Positions 1 to 7,595 of a DNA stretch of 17,842 nt are shown one piece after another (position 1 is the first letter of the stretch; each line of letters begins with the position of its first letter). The notes under the pieces were generated by a model. That model saw nothing but the letters and a program-made list of their open reading frames with translations, ran no database searches and was not told the DNA's origin. The stretch spans positions 1 through 17,842 of the forward strand of contig MU623680.1 in the NCBI GenBank assembly GCA_025201765.1, read 5' to 3'. A program made the position numbers and the translations under genes. The stretch is from Daldinia sp. FL1419 (lineage: Eukaryota; Ascomycota; Sordariomycetes; Xylariales; Hypoxylaceae).

Positions 1-412
1 TTATTTATTAAATTTATAATTTTTATATATTTTAATAATTTTAAAAAAATTATTTATTTTAATATTATTAATATTATAATTATTCTATAATATAATTTTA
101 TTTTATATTTATTTTATTAATATTTATTAATTATAATATACGATTTATAAAGAAATTAATTTTAAAAGGAAATATATATATATTATTTTATTTTTAATAA
201 TTTATATTATTTTTATATATTATTATTATAATAATTTTTTATTTAAAAAATTTAATTATTATTAAATATTTTATTATTTTTTAATAATAATTTATTACAA
301 ATTTTCAATAATTTTTTAATATATTTAAATTTAAATTTTAATAAATATAATCTTTTTTTCAAAAATGTACCTATTTTTATTTAAAATTCCTTAATATATA
401 TAATTAAAGAAA
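1..412. other. AT-only filler, no gene
   Basis: Almost pure A/T with homopolymer runs and short palindromic A/T words. Stops are dense in all six frames. I see no coding, RNA or repeat signal beyond low complexity. Consistent with fully deaminated old repeat DNA. Confidence 0.7.
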
Positions 413-474
413 ATAAGGAGGAGGATGAGGAGGTGGATGTGAAAGAGGATAATTCCAATAAATATGGTTTAAAG
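413..474 (+). other. Purine-rich acidic patch of unknown origin
   Basis: A G-rich, nearly all-purine stretch (GAGGAGGATGAGGAGG and on) stands out from the A/T background. On the plus strand one frame reads about 20 codons of mostly Glu, Asp and Lys before a TAG at 475-477, but no start or upstream frame supports a gene. It abuts a reversed LINE 3' fragment. It still contains TpG steps that RIP would normally remove, so it may be younger than its surroundings or have escaped mutation. Function unknown. Confidence 0.4.
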
Positions 475-571
475 TAGATGCGGAGCGATCCCGGGTAAAC
501 ATAGTCCTCTTAGAGGACCCCACTAATGTATTATTATTTATATCCTTTTATTTAATTGTGGGTTCTTCTTG
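473..571 (-). mobile_element. LINE (Tad1-like) 3' region fragment, reversed
   Basis: The reverse complement of about 9897-9995 in the long LINE copy. The shared blocks include the GCGGAGCGATCCCGGG segment, the GTCCTC-AGAGGAC stem and the AATTGTGGGTTCTTC segment over the end of ORF2. Differences are mostly transitions. Read on the minus strand, the frame ends in TAA where the long copy has TAG. The match fades after about 571 and does not reach the LINE 3' terminus on the other side, so this is an internal relic, not a normal 5'-truncated insertion. Confidence 0.8.
503..522 (-). repeat. Conserved stem-loop in LINE 3' region
   Basis: GTCCTC and AGAGGAC form a short inverted repeat, matching the stem at 9948-9970 in the long LINE copy. 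In this copy the stem is nearly intact. Confidence 0.5.
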
Positions 572-599
572 CTTGGTTGGTGAAGATTATATAAACGCA

Positions 600-965
600 T
601 AAAGTTAGGTGTAGGTAGTAATCCATTATTGGTTAAAATAATTAAGAATAACTTTTTTAAATGGTTAGTTATTTGTAATATGGTTTCTGGTTATTGGGCT
701 ATTTATACATCCTGATAATATTTCTTTAATATAATCCCTGGATAAAAAAACCGCATATTTCAACCCCACCCCTTACGATTTTAGAATTTTCAATTTTATT
801 AATTAATAAGACCTCAATTTCAAACTATGATTTATATTTGAAAATATAATTGAAGAATCTATAAAAAAATATATAATACCTTCTATGAAGAATAAAATAT
901 AAATATAATTTGAAATGGGTTAAAAGTTAAAGAAATGATAAGAATTAAAGGTATTTTTATATCCA
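600..965. other. Gene-free AT-rich stretch with sparse GC islets
   Basis: No coding frame is sustained. A few less AT-rich islets (near 680-720 and 745-775) could be further decayed LINE sequence beyond the fragment at 473-571, but I could not align them convincingly. Confidence 0.4.
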
Positions 966-969
966 TTTA

Positions 970-1640
970 TTGTAAAATAAAAAGTCGTTTTTTATATCAA
1001 AATTAGAAGATTTTTCCTTATAAATAAAATTAACAAAAAATATTTGATAAATATAATAAATGCCATATATTAACTTTTATTATTAAAAACCTTTTTATTT
1101 TCTTAATTTATCAAAAAAAAGAATAATATGCCTTAAGTTTTCTTAAGGTTTTGTGTTGGAAGATTATTAATATAAATAAAGAAAAATTGACTTTATTAAA
1201 CATGTTAACCCTTTAAATTAATTTTATAATTTTTCAAATTTAAATAATGTTATATATTTAATTTTTCTAATTTTTATTAATTTTCTTTAATTAATTAGGA
1301 TATTAAAATATTTTTTTAAATTAAAAAATCTTGGATTTTAAGGGTTTTATAAATTATTTACGTTTTATTAACCAAATATATAAGCTTTTTTCTAATTAAC
1401 CAGCTTTATTAGCTTTTTTTTTAATTAACCAACCTTGTAGTTAATCACATCTTAACTAATCAATCCAACCTCATCAACCTCATACCCAATCATATCCCAA
1501 TTAATCAAATATATCTTAATTAATTGACCATTAGCCTTAATTTTATTAGCTTTTTTTTAATTAGCTAATCTCATAAGCCTTTGCCCAATTATCTTCTAAT
1601 TGATTAACTTTATGTTTAATTAAATATTAAATTGGGATAA
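970..1640 (+). repeat. Dispersed repeat, copy 1 (unknown family)
   Basis: Matches about 13067-13700 in the same orientation. Best anchors are the CCTTAAG hairpin, the block ending in TAAATTATTTAC followed by TTTTATT and CCAAATATATAA, and a following C/T-rich, G-poor tract containing repeated AATTAACCAA and CCTCATCAACCT words. Copies differ mostly by transitions plus small indels, and the 1050-1120 part does not align. I see no protein. The two copies are 12.1 kb apart and direct, so they could be the LTRs of a large, nested element or merely dispersed copies. I found no TG...CA ends or target duplication to decide. Confidence 0.65.
1131..1148. repeat. Perfect 7-bp hairpin, CCTTAAG / CTTAAGG
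   Basis: CCTTAAG, a four-T loop, then CTTAAGG. The same hairpin with loop CTTT is at 13233-13250 in the other copy of this repeat. Conservation of both arms in otherwise decayed copies suggests it was part of the original element. Its role is not known. Confidence 0.7.
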
Positions 1641-2514
1641 TATTATTATATAATTGGAATTACTTTAATTTTTATGAAATAATTTCAGTTAGAATTTTTA
1701 TAGGTTTTTTTTAAATATAAATAGGCTTTTAAAAGTTATTTCTTATTTAAGTAATATATTATTGCCTTATGAAGTATTCTTATTAGTTTAATAAATCAAA
1801 TGTAATTTAATAATTCAAAAATATATATTATGTTTTTTGATGATATAGAATAGTTAATGATGATATGATTGTAAAAATACCAGATTAAACAATCAATAAA
1901 AACATTAAGAGGTAAGTTGAAGTTGCTATTTATAAAGTTATTATTTGGGATTAACTTTACAATCAATTAACGTTCAAATTGTTAGGTTTTTTTTTTGAAT
2001 TATATATATATAGAGATTGATCGATAATTAAATCATTACATTTGTTATATAGTAATATTTTAAGTTTAAAAAAGTAATTTTTTCGTTAGTTTTTGATTGT
2101 TATATTTATTAATTATTAAGGAGCTTTTTTTAATTACATCCCCGTGAATAAGAATAACATATTATAATAATTAATATTTTTATTATTTTAAATATGATAT
2201 TATATTTTATTTTTTTAAATTTATTATTATTAATATTTAATATAATTAAATTAGTAAAGGAATTTTGATTAAAATATATTAATAATGAGGAATTAGGTAT
2301 TGATTTTGGTACAAATGATGTGATAGTTGTTTTAGTAGTTTGAATTAATATATTTATAATTAAGAATATAATAGGTTATAATAAAGATATAATTAATAAA
2401 AATTTATGGTATGCTTTTAAAAATAATTTTCATAGTTAAACTCTAACCTATTTTTGTAAAATTTAATATTTATTTTATATCAAAATTAAAAAATAGCTTA
2501 AATTCCATAACATT
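1641..2514. other. Gene-free AT-rich stretch
   Basis: No recognisable element. Around 2280-2340 the plus strand is T/G-rich and C-poor, with a short stop-free frame beginning EELGIDFGTND, which may be a remnant of deaminated coding DNA. I do not recognise it, and the frame is soon closed by a TGA at about 2341. Confidence 0.5.
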
Positions 2515-2657
2515 TGTGAGAAGATTGATGTATGCTTTAAAGCATTCTAGAATATGTTGGAGATGTTCTTTTAATACTTTACATTAAAAGAGAGCTACAA
2601 TATATCAAAATGGTTAAATAACAATTAAATAATTAATCATACTTACAGTTTCTCTCA
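2515..2657 (+). mobile_element. Solo LTR, copy 1 (143 bp)
   Basis: Begins TGTGAGAAG and ends TTTCTCTCA, the TG...CA ends of a retroviral-type LTR. The flanks are ACATT before and ATATT after, a 5-bp target duplication with one C-to-T change. It aligns along its length with 3947-4086 and with the reverse complement of 6569-6711. An internal 9-bp hairpin (2567-2575 with 2583-2591) is present. No internal region, primer-binding site or pol sequence lies beside it, so it is a recombination-derived solo LTR or a very small non-autonomous element. The short length suggests a copia-type family but does not prove it. Confidence 0.8.
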
Positions 2658-3622
2658 ATATTTTTATAAAAATAATATAAAATAGTTTTTATATATTTAT
2701 AGTTATTATTAATATAAATTTATTCTTTGAATTCTTTTAAAATAAAATAAATAATTTATTAAGAACTTATCCATTTAAATTTAAATTTTTAATTAGTTCA
2801 ATATATTTACATTTGGTAGAAATTATAACAAAAATTATTATAATTAAAATAAAATTAATAATGGCAATATTAAGATTGTATGTAATTATTTACCTTAATT
2901 GTAACTATATAACTTTATTTAATATAATTCATAAACCTTTAATTAATTCCAATATCTTAATTAATTTTAACATTTTTAATAAGTTTTATAAATTCCCTAA
3001 ATACCATAATAACCAATTTTCTTAATATAATAACATATAATTTCTTAAACATTCTAAATATCTTAATAAACTAAAGCAATTGTTTAATATTATTTAACTT
3101 AAATATTTGTAATAAATAATCCTATATTATAAAATTAATATATAGGTAATATAAAGGTTTTATTAAGAATGATACAATAATTTATTATAAGATTACCTAT
3201 TTAAAGATAGGAAGAAAAATTAATAATAAAAGGATCTTAACTTCTTAACTTATTAACTAAATTATATTTTAATAATAATTTTAAATTTGGAAATAAGAAG
3301 TACAAAATATTAAATAAATAAATCCAAATCTTTTTATTTTATTATTATAAATTTAAATATGGATCCAATTTATATATTAATATTTATGATATTATATTAA
3401 AAGGAATAGTCTTAGAATTCTTCTATAAATATCTTATATAATAAAATTTTAATTTTAATATAATAATTAATAAAATATATAAATCTTTCATATTAATAAG
3501 AATTTTTAAATATATATATTAGAATAGGAAAAAATATAATAATTAAAAATATTATATAAACCAAATTTTTTTTAAAAAAAGTTTTTATATAAATAACTTA
3601 AAATATTAATTATCTAAATATT
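2658..3622. other. Gene-free AT-rich stretch
   Basis: Only low-complexity A/T sequence with scattered short C or G words. A 70-codon open frame at 2813-3025 is Ile/Asn/Lys-rich and opens with TTG; at this base composition frames of that size occur by chance. No repeat family recognised. Confidence 0.6.
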
Positions 3623-3880
3623 CTTAACTAGCGCAGACTATGAAAGAATGTTGTCCAACCCTGAAAAAGCCCTGTTGGTGGCTTGCTGGTTCTTTAAATA
3701 AGTTCAATTATTTATATATAGAATAACACTATGATTTATTTAATATAAATATTTTCAGAAATTTTATATTAAATAAGAAAGATTTATAATGAAATAAAAG
3801 ATATATAAATAATAATATATTAATAAGATCTTTTAGGAGGATTACATCTATTTAGAACTATTCCACATTTATTCTAAGTT
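3623..3880 (+). mobile_element. LINE (Tad1-like) 3' region fragment
   Basis: Aligns colinearly with about 9747-10005 of the long LINE copy, covering the C-terminal end of ORF2 and the start of the 3' untranslated region. The early part is well preserved (for example TTGTCCAACCCTGAAAAAGCCC). The later part has lost nearly every G and C, and the stem GGTCCTCCTAGAGGACC is reduced to an A/T-rich shadow. All clear substitutions are transitions. The last roughly 170 bp and the tail of the LINE are missing. A solo LTR begins 66 bp downstream. Confidence 0.85.
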
Positions 3881-3946
3881 ATATTTATTAGAATTATCCC
3901 CTTTTATATTCGCTTCTTTATCCTTTTTTTTATTTTCTTTAATTAT

Positions 3947-4086
3947 TGTAAGATTGATATATGTTCTTAAACATTCTAAATTATGCTGGAGATATTCCAT
4001 TAATGATTTACATTAAAGGAACGCTATAATATATTAAAATGGTTAACTAATAGTTAAATAGTTAATTAAGCATGCAGTTTCTCTCA
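3947..4086 (+). mobile_element. Solo LTR, copy 2 (140 bp) with exact 5-bp duplication
   Basis: Begins TGTAAGATTG and ends GTTTCTCTCA. It is flanked on both sides by ATTAT (3942-3946 and 4087-4091), an exact 5-bp target duplication as left by LTR-retrotransposon integrases. Same family and orientation as 2515-2657. Because each copy has its own flanking duplication, the two are independent insertions and not the paired LTRs of one element. Confidence 0.9.
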
Positions 4087-4192
4087 ATTATATATATTAA
4101 GGAATTTTAAATAAAAATAAATATTTTTTTTAAAAAAAGATTATATTTATTAAGACTTAAATTTAAATATATTAAGAAATTATTAAAGATTT

Positions 4193-4640
4193 ATGGCGTC
4201 GGTGACGCTGAAACAAATAGTCCTCTCGAGACTGCTGGAACGTATGAGAGTTGTGGATCTGGTGAGCAAGGGATTAAGTATAATAAGAATAATTGTTAGA
4301 TATTATTGATGATTTTTGAATAAGTTTTTTGAGGGCCTGAAAACCTTGGAAAAGTTATAGTAAAGCCTTACCAATTGATTCCCGGAATTGCGCTGGAAAG
4401 GCGTAGCCATGCTTTTTGTGCAATTTTTTATTTTTAATAAGTAAGTTATTTTTATGATATGTAATTATATTGGGATTGTAATTCTAGTATAATATAATAT
4501 TAAAATATTATATTAGATTTAAGATATTGTGATAATTTTTAATAAAGGGATTAAAATATTTGAAGAGGGTTAGTAATAGGATGAAATTGGAAAGATATTA
4601 GAATATTTATAAATATATAAACTTTTTTTTGCTTAATATA
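4193..4640 (+). repeat. 450-bp repeat of unknown family, less-mutated copy
   Basis: A patch of nearly normal base composition (about 4193-4290 and 4330-4425) inside A/T-rich DNA. It aligns in the same orientation with about 5528-5975, where G is read as A and C as T at most positions. No open frame, LTR ends or terminal inverted repeats are visible. I checked for a tRNA-like head (as in a SINE) and did not find convincing A and B boxes. It may be a non-autonomous element or a fragment of a larger one. Confidence 0.7.
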
Positions 4641-5124
4641 ATATATATATAAAAATAAAATAAATTTTTTAAAGTAGTACTGGATTATGAATGTAATAGG
4701 TATGGTAATATTATATTATAATATTGTAAAATGTAAATAAAATATATAAAAAGGATTAAAATTAATTAGGAAGGGTTATAAATTGGTAGCACTATTTTAA
4801 ACTATTTTGGAAAATAAATATAATATTGTGGTATTAAAAAGAAAATTGTAAAAGTAAGAATGGGTAATAACTTTTTATAGAAATATGAAGTTATTTATAT
4901 ATATTTATACCTTATATAAATTATATATACCTTAATCCTCCCCCAGAATAACCTTTTTATAATGTAATAATATTTTTATTAATTATTAAAAAAAAATAAT
5001 AAAGTTATTTTAAATCTTATTATTGCCTCATACTTAGGCCGCTACCATACCATTTCACGTAATTAACATTGTAATATATAAAATATTTTTTTATATTAAA
5101 ATTTAATTATTTTTATTGAAAAAT
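4641..5124. other. Gene-free AT-rich stretch
   Basis: Contains small islets that are less AT-rich (near 4777-4812, 4933-4952 and 5025-5068) but no frame, hairpin or repeat that I can support. A 9-bp inverted match (GGTATGGTA near 4700, TACCATACC near 5043) is too short to call terminal repeats. Confidence 0.5.
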
Positions 5125-5305
5125 AAATTTTAATAAAAATATAAGATGAAATTAAAATTATAATAATGTAGTTTGTTTGGATAAGTAATAGATAGGTTTT
5201 CTCCGGAACACAGTTCCTACCTGGAACAAATACCAAGAGATGGATCAGATACCTGTAATATATTCTAGGTAAATCGGGGTAGTAATAAATAAATAAATAA
5301 ATAAT
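5125..5305 (+). mobile_element. LINE (Tad1-like) 3' end with tail
   Basis: The same sequence as about 9995-10165 of the long copy. Between 5167 and 5282 I count 13 differences from the long copy and all are transitions (C-to-T or G-to-A). It ends with the family 3' terminus ATCGGGGTAG followed by TAATAAATAAATAAATAA, the short A/T-rich repeat tail characteristic of this element. Left of about 5160 it is heavily deaminated. It looks like a severely 5'-truncated insertion of roughly 180 bp. Confidence 0.88.
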
Positions 5306-5527
5306 TAAAGATTTATAATAAATTATTATTAAAAAATAATAGAATATTTAATATTAATTAAATTTTTTAAATGAAAGATTATTATAATAATAATAAATAA
5401 AAATAATAACAGTTATTGAGAATAAAGTGGTATATATATTTAAAAATTAACCTTTTTATAAACTTTATATTATAATTAATAAATATTAATAAAATAGATA
5501 TAAAAAGGGATTATATTATAAATAATT

Positions 5528-5975
5528 ATAATAATAATAATATTAAAATAAATAATTAACTTAAAATTATTAAAATATATAAAAATTAAAGATTTAATAA
5601 ATGAAAGACCAAATATAATAAAAATAATCATTAAATATCATTAATAATCCTCCAATAAATCTTTTAAAGGTTTAAAAATTTTGAAAAAGTTTTAATAGAG
5701 TTTTCATAATTAATTTTCAGAATTATATTAGAAAAATATAACTATATTCTTTATGAAATTCTTTATCTTTAATAAATAAATTATTTTTATAATATATAAT
5801 TATATTAAAATTATAATTTTAATATGATATAATATTAAAATAATAAAATAAATTTAAAATATTATAATAATTATTACTAAAAGGATTAAAATATTAAAAA
5901 GAATTTAATAATAAAATTAAATTAAAAAAGGCAATAAAATATTTATAAATATATAAGTTTTTTTTATTTAATATA
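5528..5975 (+). repeat. 450-bp repeat, fully deaminated copy
   Basis: The partner of 4193-4640. Example: copy 1 GACGCTGAAACAAATAG is here AATATTAAAATAAATAA, every G changed to A and every C to T with no other change. Alignment continues through the T-run at about 5961-5968. The copy is immediately followed by the tail of a reversed LINE fragment. Confidence 0.75.
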
Positions 5976-5977
5976 AT

Positions 5978-6165
5978 ATTATTATTTATTATTATTTATT
6001 ATTACCCCGATTTACCTAGAATATATTACAAGTATCCAGTCCATCTTTTAGTATTTGTTCTGGGTAGGAACTGTGTTCTGGAGAAAACCTACCCGCCGCC
6101 TATCCAAATAAGCTACATTGCTATAATTTTGGCTTTACCCTATATTCTTATTGGAACTTACCATT
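5978..6165 (-). mobile_element. LINE (Tad1-like) 3' end, reversed, with tail
   Basis: The reverse complement of the LINE 3' terminus, tail first: a (TTATTA/TTAT)n run, then ACCCCGATTTACCTAGAATA and on through GCTACATTG to about 6165, where similarity stops. Compared with the long copy at 10036-10152 the differences I see are all transitions. Together with 5125-5305 it makes a pair of LINE ends pointing towards each other, forming a 118-bp inverted repeat with a spacer of about 720 bp. Confidence 0.88.
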
Positions 6166-6568
6166 TAATAGAAATGATCAGACCTTATATTAAATATAAA
6201 TTTTAATTAAATATAAGTTTTAATTAAATAAAAATTTTAATTAAATAAGAATTTTTATAAAATATGCCTTACAATTTTATTATATAAATCTTTATTAAAA
6301 ATTAATAATTTTATATTTGAGAACTTAAATTGATCAAATTAAAATCAATATTTAAAAACTTATATATTAAATATAAATTTAAATTAAATAAAAATTCTTA
6401 CAATTTTATTATATAAAACTTTATAAAAAGTTAATAATTTTATATTTAAAAATTTAAATTAATTAAATAAAAAATAATTTTTAAAAGTTTATTTATATTA
6501 AATAAGAATTTTAATAACTTTTATAGAATATATTTTATAATTTTATTATACAAATCTTTATTAAAAAC

Positions 6569-6711
6569 TAAGAGAAACTGCAAGCTTGATTAATTATTTA
6601 TCTATTGTCTAGCCATTCTAATATACTATAGCGCTCCTTTGATGCTTCATATTAAAAGAACATTTCCAACATATTCTAGAATTCTTTAAAGCATATATCA
6701 ATCTTCTTACA
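6569..6711 (-). mobile_element. Solo LTR, copy 3 (143 bp), inserted in satellite
   Basis: On the minus strand it begins TGTAAGAAG and ends TTTCTCTTA, the terminal CA having become TA. It is flanked on both sides by AAAAC (6564-6568 and 6712-6716), an exact 5-bp target duplication. It aligns along its length with the copies at 2515 and 3947. It interrupts a satellite unit, so it arrived after the array had formed. Confidence 0.9.
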
Positions 6712-6784
6712 AAAACTAACAATTTTATATTTAAAAACTTAAATTAATTAAATAAAAAAAATAATTTTAAAAATTTATTTATAT

Positions 6785-6885
6785 TTAAAAGAATTGTAGA
6801 AACCTGGAAGATCTGGTTCTAAAGAGGTTAATAAAGTCTCTACAAAAGAATATCTATAATCTAATCACTTTACACCAATTTAATA
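6785..6885. other. Non-repeat patch inside satellite
   Basis: A segment containing CCTGGAAGATCTGGTTC and GAGGTTAATAAAGTCTC interrupts the periodicity and is less AT-rich than its surroundings. It has no counterpart elsewhere in the window that I can see. Origin unknown. Confidence 0.45.
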
Positions 6886-7577
6886 AAAATTTTAATAATT
6901 CCTACAAAATATACCCTATAATTTATTATATAAATTTTTATAAAAAAACTAATAATTGAATATATTTTAAATTAAGCTAATTAGATAAGAAAATAACTTC
7001 TAAAAGCTTATTTATATTAAAAATAAATTTTAATAACTTTTATAAAATATATTTTATATTTTATTATATAAATTTTTATTAAAAATCAATAATTTAATAT
7101 TTAAAAATTTAAATTAATTAAATATAAATTAATATAAATTTATATATTAAATATAAATTTTAATTAAATAAAAATTTTAATTAAATAAAAATTTTAATTA
7201 TTTTTATGAAATATATTTTATAATTTTATTATATAAATTTTTATTAAAAATTAATAACTTTAGATTTAAAAATTTAAATTAATTAAATAGGAAAATAATT
7301 TTTAAAAACTTATTTATATTAAGTATAAACTTTAATTAAATAAAACTTTTAATAATTTCTATAAAATATATCCTAATTTTATACTTTTATTATATAAAAT
7401 TCTATAATTTTAAAAATTAATAATTCTATACTTAAGAATTTAAATTAATTAAATAAGAAAATAACGCTTAAAAACTTATTTACATACTAAAAAACACTAA
7501 ATTAACAAATTTCATCTTAACCTTATTACCTTAATTTATTATTATAAAAAAATTAATAATTTTATATTTAAAAATTT

Positions 7578-7593
7578 AAATTAATTAAATAAG
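7578..7593. repeat. Left 16-bp target-site duplication of LINE
   Basis: AAATTAATTAAATAAG, identical to 10176-10191. It is part of a satellite unit. Joining the sequence left of it to the sequence right of the second copy restores a normal unit (AAATAAG followed by AAAATAATTT), which confirms this as the insertion point. Confidence 0.88.
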
Positions 7594-7595
7594 GG

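Larger units (their letters stand above)
6186..7593. repeat. Degenerate A/T satellite, unit about 137 or 165 bp
   Basis: A recurring unit with core TATATTTAAAAATTTAAATT followed by AATTAAAT appears near 6313, 6441, 6726, 6959, 7096, 7263, 7427 and 7563, each preceded by a TTTTATTATATAAAT block. After removing the inserted LTR and a non-repeat patch (about 6785-6885), spacing is about 137 bp. Some units are about 28 bp longer through an extra TTTTAATTAAATAAAA segment. The array resumes after the LINE at 10176. No protein. It may be a true satellite or the tandem sub-repeats of an older element. Confidence 0.75.

Noticed and set aside
2813..3025. 70-codon open frame on the plus strand
   Set aside because: Ile/Asn/Lys-rich low-complexity product, opens with TTG, no motif or context. 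Frames of this size are expected by chance in 18 kb of this composition.
2515..4086. Solo LTRs at 2515 and 3947 as the two ends of one retrotransposon
   Set aside because: Each has its own, different 5-bp flanking duplication, and a LINE fragment, not gag-pol, lies between them.
4193..4440. tRNA or SINE head in the GC-normal patch
   Set aside because: No cloverleaf, and no convincing A-box or B-box pair could be drawn.
4694..5052. Short inverted match GGTATGGTA / TACCATACC as transposon ends
   Set aside because: Only nine bases, not at clear element borders, no flanking duplication.
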